Of a stretch of 38,217 nucleotides of DNA, positions 7,437 to 16,320 are shown in pieces. Positions within the stretch are counted from its first letter, which is position 1, and each line of letters starts with the position of its first letter. The position numbers were made by a program, and so were the translations under genes. The notes under the pieces were generated by a model. That model searched no databases. It had not been told where the DNA came from and worked only from the letters and a program-made list of their open reading frames with translations. The DNA lies in assembly GCA_029778075.1 (NCBI GenBank), contig JAKORA010000077.1:1-38217 (forward strand), given 5' to 3'. The stretch is from Bacillota bacterium (GTDB lineage: Bacteria; Bacillota; Dethiobacteria; DTU022; UBA8154).

Positions 7437-8177
7437 TTAAGGCTTAAGCTCCACCAGGGCATAAAGCCTGCGGATCTCTTCCCCGGTCAAAGCCCTGTAG
7501 TCGGAAGGTTGAAGCCCGTCAAGATTCAAAAAGGCATAGGAGATTCTTTTAAGGGAGATAACAGGGTGTCCAACAGCCTGGCACATTCGCTTAACTTGTC
7601 TTTTTTTGCCTTCATGAATAGTAATTAACAGTACCGTTTTCTTTTTGCCCGCTGAAATAACCTTGACCTTTGCCGGTGCTGTCCGCCCCTCTTCCAGGAT
7701 TATTCCTTTTTGGAGCTGGAGCAGCTTTTCTTCTAAAGGACGCCCTTTGATCGTAACCTGGTAGGTTTTTTTAACACGAAAACGGGGATGTGTGAGCCGG
7801 AAAGCCAACTCCCCGTCATTTGTCAACAGAATCAGCCCTTCTGTATCCATATCCAGCCTGCCCACAGGAAACAGCCCCTTTCTAACATTCCGGGGGAGAA
7901 GATCCATTACTGTGGGCCGGCCGAAAGGATCCCGAACCGTGGAGAGATAACCGACGGGTTTATACAGAAGGTAATATTTTCTCTCCGGGGTGTTTTCCAC
8001 AGGGATATTATCCACTTCAACCCTGTCGCGCCGGATATCTATCCTTATTCCCGGCTCACTTACCGGGATGCCGTTGACTTTTACTCTGCCCTCAGCGATC
8101 AGCCTTTCTGCAGCACGGCGGGAAGCCAGGCCGCTCCTGGCAAGATACTTGGGTAATCTAATTAGTTCACTTGTCAT
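7437..8177 (-). CDS. rluB: RluB-type 23S rRNA pseudouridine synthase
   Basis: RluB-type enzymes convert one uridine in domain V of 23S rRNA (U2605 in E. coli) to pseudouridine. Residues 7 to about 60 form an S4 RNA-binding domain (LPKYLARSGLASRRAAERLI). The RsuA/RluB catalytic domain follows, with KPVGYLST at 73-80 and the active-site motif GRLDMDTEG, D109 being the nucleophile. The 246-residue length is typical. It follows spmB by 21 bases and precedes the histidine phosphatase. The rluB-cmk neighbourhood after scpA-scpB is also found in actinobacteria. RsuA and RluE are close relatives, but the S4 domain and context favour RluB. Confidence 0.9.
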   Translation of the reverse strand: MTSELIRLPKYLARSGLASRRAAERLIAEGRVKVNGIPVSEPGIRIDIRRDRVEVDNIPVENTPERKYYLLYKPVGYLSTVRDPFGRPTVMDLLPRNVRKGLFPVGRLDMDTEGLILLTNDGELAFRLTHPRFRVKKTYQVTIKGRPLEEKLLQLQKGIILEEGRTAPAKVKVISAGKKKTVLLITIHEGKKRQVKRMCQAVGHPVISLKRISYAFLNLDGLQPSDYRALTGEEIRRLYALVELKP

Positions 8178-8198
8178 AGCGTAATTATAATATAATTA

Positions 8199-8738
8199 TC
8201 AGCCAAAGACCAGATTGCATATAAATATCGCGGCAAGAATCCCTGCTGCATCAGCTATTAAACCTACAGCCAGGGCATAGCGTGTTTTTTTGATGCCAAC
8301 CGCACCAAAGTATACCGTAAGGACAAAAAGCGTGGTATCAGTGCTCCCCTGCATTGTAGCAGCCATACGGCCCAACAGCGAATCAGCGCCAAAAGTATTC
8401 ATTATTTCGGCGGTAATGGCCAGGGCGCTGCTCCCCGAGACAGGCCGCATAAAGGCCAGGGGTAAGATTTCCGCCGGAATACCAAGGAGTTGGATTAGGG
8501 GCTCCAGTAACCTTGTAAAAAAATCCATGGCACCGCTGTCCCTGAACAGGCCGATAGCGACCATCATACCCACCAGAAAGGGAATTAATCTTACCGACAT
8601 CCCAAAGCCTTCTTTGGCTCCTTCTACAAATGTTTCGAAAAGTTTCACCTTACGAAAGTAAGCATAGAGCAGCGCCAGCAAAATTAGACCCGGGACAACC
8701 CATATAGAAATAATGTTAAGAATAGCAAAAAGGCTCAT
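8199..8738 (-). CDS. spmB: Spore maturation protein B
   Basis: SpmB is a polytopic membrane protein of the nucleoside-recognition/Gate family. With SpmA it is needed for full dehydration of the spore core and thus heat resistance. The 179-residue protein has about five membrane segments and the family motif region MRPVSGSSALAIT near 98-110, plus GSTDTTLFVLTVYFGA near 131-146. It lies 41 bases after spmA in a dacB-spmA-spmB operon with the same order as in Bacillus subtilis, where the operon is under sigma-E. I could not identify a convincing sigma-E promoter here. Confidence 0.93.
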   Translation of the reverse strand: MSLFAILNIISIWVVPGLILLALLYAYFRKVKLFETFVEGAKEGFGMSVRLIPFLVGMMVAIGLFRDSGAMDFFTRLLEPLIQLLGIPAEILPLAFMRPVSGSSALAITAEIMNTFGADSLLGRMAATMQGSTDTTLFVLTVYFGAVGIKKTRYALAVGLIADAAGILAAIFICNLVFG

Positions 8739-8779
8739 TCTCTACCCCCGGCAACTGTTCAAGGATCAGGTAACTGTTG

Positions 8780-9421
8780 TTAACCTTTGGGCTTTAGAGT
8801 ATGGGCTTTAGAGTCCGGAGCCATGTAATTTCCTATAGTTTTACAGCGGTTGTAGCGACGAAAGAGACGATCGGTTACAATGGCAACAAACGTCGAACAC
8901 AAAGAAGCAATGAGTGTCGTCCCGATTATATCTCCCGGGTTTAAGGCCCCTGTTGCCGCCCTTAGAGCAATCACCGTCGTGGGAATAATGGTCAGCCCGG
9001 CGGTATTTATGGCCAGAAATGTGCACATGTCGTCTGTAGCTGTATCTGGCTTACTGTTTAAATTTTGTAGCTCCTCCATCGCTTTAATCCCGAAAGGTGT
9101 AGCGGCATTACCCATGCCCAGAAGATTGGCGCTCATATTCATAAGCATAGCATTCATGGCCTTATGTTGTCGCGGAATGCCTGGAAACAGCCAGTAGGCC
9201 AGCGGCTTGAGCAAAAAAATAACGATATGAATAAAACCTGATTTCTCTATGATTTTCATGATACCGAGCCAGAAGACCATAACGCTGATTAAGCTTAAAG
9301 CAATAGTTACGGCTTTTTCTGCTGAATTAAAAATAATCGGTGTTACCGCTTCAATTCTCCCGTTCAACCCTGCAAAAACAATAGCCACAACAATCATACC
9401 GGCCCAGAGTAAATTTACCAC
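8780..9421 (-). CDS. spmA: Spore maturation protein A
   Basis: SpmA is the partner of SpmB in the mother-cell membrane. I start it at GTG 9421, giving 213 residues beginning MVNLLWAGMI like the family, with the SD GGAGGGAGAAAG in the last codons of dacB. An ATG at 9502 inside dacB would add 27 unlike residues and is rejected. Membrane helices and the Gate-domain segment MNMSANLLGMGNAATPFG near 92-109 are clear. The last ten codons arise from a 14-base tandem duplication (8788-8814), so the tail is species-specific. The start lies one base after the dacB stop, so the two genes are translationally coupled. Confidence 0.93.
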   Translation of the reverse strand: MVNLLWAGMIVVAIVFAGLNGRIEAVTPIIFNSAEKAVTIALSLISVMVFWLGIMKIIEKSGFIHIVIFLLKPLAYWLFPGIPRQHKAMNAMLMNMSANLLGMGNAATPFGIKAMEELQNLNSKPDTATDDMCTFLAINTAGLTIIPTTVIALRAATGALNPGDIIGTTLIASLCSTFVAIVTDRLFRRYNRCKTIGNYMAPDSKAHTLKPKG

Positions 9422-9422
9422 C

Positions 9423-10547
9423 CTACTTTCTCCCTCCGAGCATTCTTTTGATCCTTTCCCAGAAACTGATTTTTTTAACATCATGTCCGGCAACCAGATC
9501 AATTAAACCTACGACTTCCTGCTCAAAGCAGATCTCCAGCTCCCCTAATCTTTCACCCTTGTTGAGAGGAGCTTTTAAAGGTTCATTTAGAATAAAACGA
9601 TAGGATACTTTGTCCTCCTCCGTCTCCCGGAAAGGATAGCTAAAACTTTGGGAAGCCAGCGCTTCCACTTTTTTGGTCACCCCATCTTCAACTGCTACCG
9701 CTTTCAGATACTGCCCCTCCTCCAGGATACATTTATATTGATACTCATTATAACCGTAATCCAGCAGGGCGACAGTATCCTCCCACAATTGCGGCGCATT
9801 TAAAACAACAGAGATGAGGCGGCGGCCATTGCGTACGGCTGCCCCGACAAAACAACGGCCGGCCGGTGTCGTCCAACCTGTTTTTATCCCTTCCGCTCCC
9901 TGGTACAGAGCAAAAAGCTTGTTCTGGTTGTACAAAAAGCGATCCCATGGGTGCCCCGGCCAGGATATTACTGTCTCTGGCGTAGCTATAATCCGGCGGA
10001 ATTCTTTCATTCCCATGGCATGTGCGGCTATAGAGGCAAGATCATAAGCGGTGGTGTAATGTTCAGGGTGGTGCAGGCCGTGAGGGTTACGAAAAGAAGT
10101 ATTCAGCGCTCCAAGTTCACGGGCTCTCTCCGTCATCAACTCCGCAAAACTTTCCACGCTGCCGGAAATATGTTCTGCGATGGCAACGGCGGCATCATTA
10201 CCGGAACGCAGCATTAACCCCAGTAGCAACTCCTCCAGCGTTTTTATTTCCCCCTCCTCCAGCCAGATTGAAGAACCGCCGGTAGCGGCAGCCCTTGCAC
10301 TTGTAATTACTTCGTCATCGAGTTGTCCTCTCTCCAGGGCCAGGACAGCAGTCATAATTTTGGTTGTACTGGCGTTAGGTCTAGGCAGATGAGGATTTTT
10401 TGCATAAAGGATCCGTCCGCTGTTCCAATCGAGGAGCACTGCCGCTTCAGCCGAAATTTCCGGCACCGCAGTTCCTGCCCCGACTGGGGAATTTAGAAAA
10501 AATAAAAGGGACAGCAGCAAAAGGATGGCGATAACTCTTTTTAACAT
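9423..10547 (-). CDS. dacB: D-alanyl-D-alanine carboxypeptidase, DacB (PBP5*)-like
   Basis: This class-C penicillin-binding protein trims the terminal D-Ala from stem peptides and in sporulation tunes cortex cross-linking. The 374-residue protein has a signal sequence (about 1-25), the SxxK motif STTK at 60-63 with the nucleophile S60, SGN at 115-117 and KTG at 222-224, then a C-terminal beta domain and an amphipathic tail. Gene order dacB-spmA-spmB identifies it as the DacB type rather than DacF, which is encoded separately at 23484-24668. The SD (GGAGGGGG) is strong. The 171 bases upstream hold no terminator or promoter I can call with confidence. Confidence 0.92.
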   Translation of the reverse strand: MLKRVIAILLLLSLLFFLNSPVGAGTAVPEISAEAAVLLDWNSGRILYAKNPHLPRPNASTTKIMTAVLALERGQLDDEVITSARAAATGGSSIWLEEGEIKTLEELLLGLMLRSGNDAAVAIAEHISGSVESFAELMTERARELGALNTSFRNPHGLHHPEHYTTAYDLASIAAHAMGMKEFRRIIATPETVISWPGHPWDRFLYNQNKLFALYQGAEGIKTGWTTPAGRCFVGAAVRNGRRLISVVLNAPQLWEDTVALLDYGYNEYQYKCILEEGQYLKAVAVEDGVTKKVEALASQSFSYPFRETEEDKVSYRFILNEPLKAPLNKGERLGELEICFEQEVVGLIDLVAGHDVKKISFWERIKRMLGGRK

Positions 10548-10718
10548 TATCCCCCTCCAGGTTGTCTCAGACCGTTTAATTTGCTTTTGATTTGCTATTG
10601 GAGGTTAGTATCATACATATATTTATTCTGTTGTTGCCTTTATTATGATAAAAGTAACGGTTTGGAGTGGGTGGATTAAATTCCGGCTGCTATTCCCCGA
10701 CTCTGTTTTACAGGCAAG

Positions 10719-11138
10719 CTATAGCTTAATATTCGCTCTTTTTTCCTCCTCCGGTTTTATGAGCTCTTGCAGATAATGAAGCACCTGCGGGGCAAGGTCA
10801 ATCAGTCGTTCAAAAACAGCGCTGCGATCGACCGGCAATAGCCTTATTTCACCAGGACCTACCACCAGGAAGGCCATCGGGTGAATGGAGACGCCTCCCC
10901 CGCTGCCGCCGCCAAAGGGAAAGGCCTGCTGATTTTGCGCCGGGGCTTTTTTCTCCTCTTCGCCCGCATCGAATTCCGAACCTCCGGTAACAAATCCGAA
11001 AGTTACTTTCGATACAGGAATAATGACATGACCGTCAGGAGTCTCTACTGCATCGCCCACTACCTTGGTAACATCGACCATTTCCTTTAAATTTTCCATG
11101 GCGGTTATCATCAAGCCCTGAATGGGGTGATCTGCCAT
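10719..11138 (-). CDS. gerW: GerW/YtfJ family spore protein
   Basis: GerW (YtfJ) is a small forespore-expressed protein needed in Bacillus for normal germination, especially with alanine. The 139-residue protein shows the family pattern: an N-terminal amphipathic part with MENLKEMVDVTKVVGD, VIIPVSKVTFGFVTGG near 40-55, a glycine-rich FPFGGGSGGGVSI loop near 73-86 and the hydrophobic AFLVV segment. The SD is GGAGG ten bases before ATG 11138. The gene overlaps the end of the DUF2953 gene, its usual upstream partner, by 104 bases. Confidence 0.9.
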   Translation of the reverse strand: MADHPIQGLMITAMENLKEMVDVTKVVGDAVETPDGHVIIPVSKVTFGFVTGGSEFDAGEEEKKAPAQNQQAFPFGGGSGGGVSIHPMAFLVVGPGEIRLLPVDRSAVFERLIDLAPQVLHYLQELIKPEEEKRANIKL

Positions 11139-11766
11139 ACATTATCATCCTCCATAGATATTGATTTTTAGGCCTTATTACTGCTTCATATAAAAGTAAG
11201 GTGGAATAATAAATGATGCTGACAATGCTTGCGTAAAATTCAACATGGAAAGAAAAAACAAATCCCTTTGCCCCAAATGACGGGTAAACTAACAAGCGCG
11301 GCCTTTGCTCCATAGACAGCACCTGGAATAGGTATCCGGAGACAACTGCCGCCGCCTGCCGGAGTAGTCCTGTCAGCAGTCCTGTCCAGGCAGCTTCACC
11401 GGTCCCGACTTTAATTTTAATGTCTATAACTTTCCATCTTGAAGCCAGAGCAAAGCGGCACGCTATAAACAAAAGTTTATGGAGGCGAGTTTTTGTTAAT
11501 ATACCCCAAAAATTTTCCCAGGTGCTCTGTAACGTTAGACCGGAGGCAACTTTTTTCTTAGGGATGAAAATATTTTTTTTAAACCTGCCAATCAAGATTG
11601 GCCCAGGGAGATAGAATGCCAATTGGAAAGAGACACTACTATCTTTCCGCAAATTATCAAATGATATTCGTATCTTAAGCGGCAGGAACAGAATGGCGGG
11701 TAAAAGAACGAAAAAGAGAAACCATAGATAGAAAGACGGGGGGAGTGCAAAGCGCATAAAAGGCAC
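11035..11766 (-). CDS. DUF2953 membrane-anchored protein
   Basis: This 243-residue protein starts with a membrane helix (about 10-30). The KIRISFDN strand follows, then a positively charged middle (KKKVAS), and the WKVIDIKIKVGTGEAAWTG segment that is the hallmark of DUF2953. A second hydrophobic stretch lies near 165-195. Function is unknown; the family almost always precedes gerW in clostridia, which points to a sporulation role. The last 35 or so codons overlap gerW in another frame and read as low-complexity residues unlike the family, so either the true end has been lost by a stop-codon change or a small frameshift lies near 11150-11190. Confidence 0.75.
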   Translation of the reverse strand: MPFMRFALPPSFYLWFLFFVLLPAILFLPLKIRISFDNLRKDSSVSFQLAFYLPGPILIGRFKKNIFIPKKKVASGLTLQSTWENFWGILTKTRLHKLLFIACRFALASRWKVIDIKIKVGTGEAAWTGLLTGLLRQAAAVVSGYLFQVLSMEQRPRLLVYPSFGAKGFVFSFHVEFYASIVSIIYYSTLLLYEAVIRPKNQYLWRMIMYGRSPHSGLDDNRHGKFKGNGRCYQGSGRCSRDS

Positions 11767-11787
11767 CTGCTTGATTATATAGTCTTT

Positions 11788-12369
11788 CTATTTAGTTTCT
11801 CCAACTTTAGGAAAAACAGTATCTTCCAACCATAATTTTTTTAACGTTTCCAGTTCAGACTCTTCCTTAAGGCCAAAATACTGCAAAAATTCCTCTGTAG
11901 TACAGTACAGCAAAGGCTTACCCAGTGTTTCCTTGCGTCCGGCAACCCTGATTAATCTCCTTTTGAGCAGGTTGTCAATTACCCCGTCAGCCTTTACTCC
12001 CCGGATTTGCTCAATCTCCAGCCTGGTTACCGGTTGTTTCAGGGCAACGATGGCCAGCGTTTCCAGTGCAGCGCGGGAAAGAGGGGCGCTGGGATACTCT
12101 TCCTCGGCAAATAAACGTTCTACAAATGCTGCCGTTTCCGGTTTGGTTCCGAGTTGGTATCCCTGTTCAGTTTCCAGTAGCACCAGGCCTCTTTCCTCTT
12201 TCTCCAGTTCCTTTTTAAGCCACTGCAGGGATTCTTTAATCTCCTGAGGGGTTGTCCCGCATAACCGGCTTAATGTTTCCAGGGATAAAGGCTCATGGCT
12301 CAGGAAAAGAGCGGCCTCCAGGATAGCCGTTGCCGGTAGAGCCTGACCCGACTTAGTTCTTTCTTTCAT
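11788..12369 (-). CDS. scpB: Segregation and condensation protein B
   Basis: ScpB is the winged-helix (kite) subunit that dimerises and binds ScpA within the SMC-ScpAB condensin, which organises and segregates the chromosome. The 193-residue protein shows two winged-helix domains: residues about 15-85 (ILEAALFLSHEPLSLETL) and about 95-165 (LSRAALETLAIVALKQPVTR, GVKADGVIDNLLKRRLI, LLYCTTEEFLQYFGL). Length and motifs are typical. It lies 19 bases after scpA. Confidence 0.95.
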   Translation of the reverse strand: MKERTKSGQALPATAILEAALFLSHEPLSLETLSRLCGTTPQEIKESLQWLKKELEKEERGLVLLETEQGYQLGTKPETAAFVERLFAEEEYPSAPLSRAALETLAIVALKQPVTRLEIEQIRGVKADGVIDNLLKRRLIRVAGRKETLGKPLLYCTTEEFLQYFGLKEESELETLKKLWLEDTVFPKVGETK

Positions 12370-12388
12370 AAAATCAGCCTTCTCCGTT

Positions 12389-13168
12389 TTATTTTCTTAT
12401 CATTGGGAGTAACACGGATATTTTCCCGAAGAGCCTACGCTGCTGCAAGGAAATTTTCCCTCTTTTTGCCAGTTCCAGCAGTACAAAAAAAGTGAGCACA
12501 ATCTCTTTTTTTTCCTTTTTTTCTAAAAAATCATCCAGGTAATAGTTTAATGCTACTTTTTGTTTTATTCTGGAAATGATATCCTGCAGCTTGCGGTTGA
12601 AAGGAATTTCCTCGGGCAGGGAAACCGTCTTCGCCTTTGTAACATTTCTCTTTTTTATTTGCTGCCAGGCATCTTTTAAAATATCCGGATCGTGAGGGTA
12701 AAGGCTGAATTGCCTGTTAACAATAACAACTCTTGGCAAAGCCGCAGAGCGCAAAAAAATCCTTACCTGCTGCTCCTCGCGCTCTTTTAGTTTTGCGGCA
12801 ATTAGTTTAATGCGTTTATATTCCAGCAGGCTGCGGACAAGCTCCTCTTTGGAGCCAAAAAAAAGTGCCTCTGCCTCCTCTTCGGGGGAATAAGAGGATT
12901 GTTGCGGTAGAAGTAGCTTAGATTTGAGATAAAGCAGCGATGCAGCCATAACCAGAAACTCACCGGCTGGCTCGACTTTAAGCTCCCGCAGCGAATGCAG
13001 GTACCGCAGGTATTCTTCCGTTATTTTTGCCAGGGGGATTTCCCAGATATTAAGCTCTTCCTTATTTATTAAATGAAAAAGGAGATCAAAGGGGCCTTCA
13101 AAAATCGGGAGTTTTACGACATAGGAATCCTCTTCATTTTTATTTTTTGTAGTCTTTGAAATGTCCAA
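12389..13168 (-). CDS. scpA: Segregation and condensation protein A
   Basis: ScpA is the kleisin that bridges the SMC heads in bacterial condensin. The 259-residue protein begins its conserved part with VKLPIFEGPFDLLFHLI at about 18-34 and has the LAKITEEYLRYL helix and SKLLLP segment of the N-terminal SMC-binding domain. A charged middle and a C-terminal winged helix (LAKRGKISLQQ) follow. The start is TTG 13168, preceded by GGGGGAAGG four bases upstream. It lies 18 bases after trpS and is followed by scpB, the universal order. Confidence 0.95.
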   Translation of the reverse strand: MDISKTTKNKNEEDSYVVKLPIFEGPFDLLFHLINKEELNIWEIPLAKITEEYLRYLHSLRELKVEPAGEFLVMAASLLYLKSKLLLPQQSSYSPEEEAEALFFGSKEELVRSLLEYKRIKLIAAKLKEREEQQVRIFLRSAALPRVVIVNRQFSLYPHDPDILKDAWQQIKKRNVTKAKTVSLPEEIPFNRKLQDIISRIKQKVALNYYLDDFLEKKEKKEIVLTFFVLLELAKRGKISLQQRRLFGKISVLLPMIRK

Positions 13169-13186
13169 TTATCCTTCCCCCAAAAA

Positions 13187-14179
13187 CTATAACAATCCTA
13201 TGGCGGAACGAACCTCTTGCATCGTGACTGCGGCAACCTCCCGGGCTTTTTCACTTCCCTTGGCCAAAAGATCATCAATTGCCTGCGGATCTTTTTCCAG
13301 TTCCCGCCTTTTCTCGAAGATAGGCGCAAGGTAGCTTTGCATATATCCGGAGAGGTTATTTTTACATTCAACGCAACCTATCTGTCCTTCCCGGCAGGCA
13401 GCTTCAATTTTACTTAGCTCCTGCTGATTGAAAATGCGGTGAAAAGCATAAATGCTGCATATCTGCGGGTTTCCTGGATCGTTTTTCCTGATACGCCCGG
13501 GATCGGTAATCATCTTTCTTACTTGGGATGGAATTTCCTCCGGTGGAACGGAGATCTCGATAACATTGTTATAGCTTTTGCTCATCTTTCTATTGTCCAG
13601 ACCGGGAACCAGTTTGTATTCGTTCAGGATAGTGGCTGGTTCAGGAAAAACTTTTTGGTTATAAAGATAATTGAACCTGCGTGCCACCTCCCTGGTAAAC
13701 TCAATATGCGGGGCCTGATCCTCCCCGACCGGAACAGCGTCGGCTTTGTAAAGAAGAATATCTGCAGCCTGCAGAAGAGGATATCCAAAAAACCCGTAAG
13801 TGGCCAGATTGCGCCCCTCAGGCTGCTGTAGCTGTTCCTTGTAAGTAGGCACCCTTTCCAGCCAGGACAGCGGCGTTATCATGGAGAGCAAAAGGTGCAG
13901 CTCCGCATGTTCTTTTACATCAGATTGCTTGAAAACTACGGATTTTTCCGTATCGATCCCGCAACTCAACCAGTCTAAAACCATTTCCCTTACATTTGCT
14001 TTGATATTTAACGACTCTTCATACGCTGTGGTTAAAGCGTGCCAGTCAGCAATACAGAAAAAGCAGCGGTACTCATCCTGCAGCTTTACCCAGTTTTCCA
14101 GGGCGCCGAATAAGTTTCCCAGGTGCAGCTTACCCGTAGGTCTCATACCACTTAAAATAACACCTTTTTTCTCTGACAA
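13187..14179 (-). CDS. trpS: Tryptophanyl-tRNA synthetase
   Basis: TrpRS charges tRNA-Trp; it is a class I synthetase. The 330-residue protein has the HIGH-equivalent HLGN at 19-22 in GMRPTGKLHLGNLFG, the KMSKS signature at 198-202 and the tryptophan-binding FGYPLLQAADILLY at 131-144, with GEDQAPHIE following. Length is standard for the bacterial enzyme. The trpS-scpA-scpB order is common in Clostridia. No T-box leader is visible in the 47 bases before it, so expression is probably by read-through from the upstream protease and nucleotidyltransferase genes. Confidence 0.96.
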   Translation of the reverse strand: MSEKKGVILSGMRPTGKLHLGNLFGALENWVKLQDEYRCFFCIADWHALTTAYEESLNIKANVREMVLDWLSCGIDTEKSVVFKQSDVKEHAELHLLLSMITPLSWLERVPTYKEQLQQPEGRNLATYGFFGYPLLQAADILLYKADAVPVGEDQAPHIEFTREVARRFNYLYNQKVFPEPATILNEYKLVPGLDNRKMSKSYNNVIEISVPPEEIPSQVRKMITDPGRIRKNDPGNPQICSIYAFHRIFNQQELSKIEAACREGQIGCVECKNNLSGYMQSYLAPIFEKRRELEKDPQAIDDLLAKGSEKAREVAAVTMQEVRSAIGLL

Positions 14180-14226
14180 AAAGCATCAATCCCTTCCAAA
14201 TATCATTTATGATCCTATCATTAGGT

Positions 14227-14859
14227 TTAAAAATTCATCACCAGGAAAGCCAAATAACGGAACAAGTTAATAATAATATTGGAAATTGGAACCAAGATGA
14301 CTGGCAGCAGCCCGAAAACCAGAAGCAGAATAAGCAAGAAGGGGCCGTAGGGCTCTACTGAATAGTAAAAGCGCAGGTATCGGCCCGGCAGAACTGAAGT
14401 GAGTATTTTCGAACCATCCAGCGGCGGTAAAGGAATGATATTAAAAACAGCGAGAAAAACGTTATAAATAACTAAATTCCACATGATCGCTTGTACAAGA
14501 GAGCCGGAACCCTGCAAGGTCAAAAAGGCAAGAATAAATGTAAAGAAAAGGCCCAGGAGCAGGTTCATCCCCGGCCCGGCCAGAGAAACCCAGAAAAGGC
14601 CTTTCCTGCGGTCCCGGAAATTATGAGGGTTTATGGGAACGGGCCTGGCCCATCCAAATCTCACTATCAGCAGCATAAGCAACCCGATGGGGTCAAGGTG
14701 GGCAAGGGGGTTCAATGTCAAACGGCCTTGGTATTTAGCCGTAGGATCCCCCCAGTAATAGGCCATCCTGGCATGGGCATATTCATGGAAAGTAATGGCT
14801 ATAAGTAAAGCAGGTATGCGCATCAGCAAATCATCAGGGAAAAACCGTAATAACTGCAT
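14227..14859 (-). CDS. Site-2 protease family (M50) intramembrane metalloprotease
   Basis: The 210-residue protein is a multi-pass M50 peptidase of the YwhC-like group. The zinc motif HEYAH (H25, E26, H29) sits in the first membrane helix, and the third ligand is D148 in FNIIPLPPLDGSKIL. The AGPGMNLLLG segment near 94-103 is also conserved. Its substrate is unknown; the SpoIVFB protease of sporulation belongs to another subgroup. It lies between the nucleotidyltransferase gene and trpS, a conserved arrangement in clostridia. Confidence 0.9.
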   Translation of the reverse strand: MQLLRFFPDDLLMRIPALLIAITFHEYAHARMAYYWGDPTAKYQGRLTLNPLAHLDPIGLLMLLIVRFGWARPVPINPHNFRDRRKGLFWVSLAGPGMNLLLGLFFTFILAFLTLQGSGSLVQAIMWNLVIYNVFLAVFNIIPLPPLDGSKILTSVLPGRYLRFYYSVEPYGPFLLILLLVFGLLPVILVPISNIIINLFRYLAFLVMNF

Positions 14860-14870
14860 TGCTCTGCCTC

Positions 14871-16169
14871 CTATTTCTCAGCGCTCTGTTCTCCTGTTGC
14901 TTTCATTAATAAGCTGACCAACTTGAGCTCCTCTTCTTTATTTTTTACCTTTCCCTCCAGAACAGCCTCGTGCAGTTTTGACAAAATCCTATTGAAAACA
15001 GGCCCCGGTTTCATTCCGGCCTCCAGAAGATCCTTTCCTGTCACAAAGGGTTTCCTCCCCCTGAGATGCTCCCGGTAATACATGACCTGCTCCCGGATAC
15101 GGGGTTCAGAGGCCAGAGCTATAGTTAAAAGCTGTCCTTCTTCCGGCAACTCCTTGAAGAGGGCGTAGAGACTTGCCGGACCGACGGTCTCCGTTTTTAA
15201 CTGCCGCAAAACAGAAGGGACATTGGCCCGAATAGAAAGCAGAGCCAGGCGTTCTTTCCTCTTAAGGCGCATTAAATGGCAGAGAAAATTGATATCACGC
15301 TCCTCCAGGTCATAAAAAAGCGCAGAAAGAAAAAGAAGCGTATAATTGCAGCTTCCGGCCTCAGGTTTAAACTTTGCCAGGGCATACTCAAGCTGCTGCA
15401 ACCTCTCTTTTACCTGCGGAGTGAAAAGGAGCCGCGGAAAAATCTCCTTGAACAGGTTCAACTCATTAAAACGCGTTAGAACCTTCAAGGGCTTCGGCTC
15501 TCGAAAAACAAGCCTTACTTCATTATACAGCCTTTCATTGCTTACTTTTTCCCAGAGCCTGTTTCTTATGGCTTTATTCATCAGCGACAGCGAATCTGCT
15601 TCGATGTCAAAGCCAAATCTCTGTTCAAACCGTATAGCCCGTATAATCCGCAAAGGGTCATCTACAAAGCTAAGCTTGTACAGCACCCTGATAAGGCCTC
15701 TCTCCAAATCCTCCCTGCCACCGAAATAATCGAAGAACATACCAAATTCGCCAGGGTTAAGGGCGCAGGCCATGGTATTGATTGTAAAGTCCCGGCGAAA
15801 AAGATCATTCTTAAGGGTGGACTGTTCCACCGCAGGGAGAGCTCCCGGGGCGGCATAAAATTCTTTCCTGGCGGTAACCATATCAAAGACTATTCCGTTG
15901 GTCAGGGTAAGAGTGGCCGTGCCGAATCTTTCATAGGATCGTAAGGTTCCCGGCATGACTTTCAGCAAGCTTTTGGCAAACTCTGCGGCAGAACCCTCCA
16001 CTACCAGGTCTATATCCCGGTTTTCCTGGCCAAGCAGCAGGTCCCTGACAAAACCGCCAACAGCATAGACTTTAAATGATCCCTGCTGGGAACAGTACCC
16101 CAGGAGATAAAGCAGGGCCTGCAGTTCCTTGGAAAGTGAGGTATTAATCAGGGGAGTAAGGTTTTTCAT
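14871..16169 (-). CDS. CCA-adding / poly(A) polymerase family tRNA nucleotidyltransferase
   Basis: This class II nucleotidyltransferase adds all or part of the 3' CCA end to tRNA. With the start at ATG 16169 (SD AAGGA eight bases upstream) it has 432 residues; an upstream ATG at 16217 would add 16 residues without an SD. The head domain has YAVGGFVRDLLLG (36-48), the metal-binding DIDL (52-55) and RRDFTINTMA (125-134). The neck follows with DDPLRIIRAIRFEQRFGF. Many genomes of this group split the task between CC- and A-adding enzymes, so the exact specificity (cca versus pcnB-like) is open. It follows a relic of a CoA-activase gene. Confidence 0.88.
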   Translation of the reverse strand: MKNLTPLINTSLSKELQALLYLLGYCSQQGSFKVYAVGGFVRDLLLGQENRDIDLVVEGSAAEFAKSLLKVMPGTLRSYERFGTATLTLTNGIVFDMVTARKEFYAAPGALPAVEQSTLKNDLFRRDFTINTMACALNPGEFGMFFDYFGGREDLERGLIRVLYKLSFVDDPLRIIRAIRFEQRFGFDIEADSLSLMNKAIRNRLWEKVSNERLYNEVRLVFREPKPLKVLTRFNELNLFKEIFPRLLFTPQVKERLQQLEYALAKFKPEAGSCNYTLLFLSALFYDLEERDINFLCHLMRLKRKERLALLSIRANVPSVLRQLKTETVGPASLYALFKELPEEGQLLTIALASEPRIREQVMYYREHLRGRKPFVTGKDLLEAGMKPGPVFNRILSKLHEAVLEGKVKNKEEELKLVSLLMKATGEQSAEK

Positions 16170-16320
16170 TATAACAATCCTTAAAATCCTTAAAAGTTTC
16201 ATTATTTCTTTCGTCAATTATACCATATAATAACAAAATATAAAATAAAGGCAGGGCAACTTGAAAGCCCTGAGAAACCGTCATCCAGATTTCTGCTCTG
16301 GAACCGGAATCTCCCAGTTT

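Noticed and set aside
9422-9502. Longer spmA starting at ATG 9502 within dacB
   Set aside because: The extra 27 residues are the dacB 3' end read in another frame; GTG 9421 has an SD and gives the family N-terminus.
10548-10718. Sigma-E promoter before dacB
   Set aside because: AT-rich segments such as GAATAAATATATG occur, but no pair of -35 and -10 elements has the right spacing and sequence.
16144-16320. Extension of the CoA-activase relic as a functional gene
   Set aside because: After about 42 family-like codons the sequence has no similarity to the family, the start lacks an SD, and it overlaps the 5' end of the nucleotidyltransferase gene.
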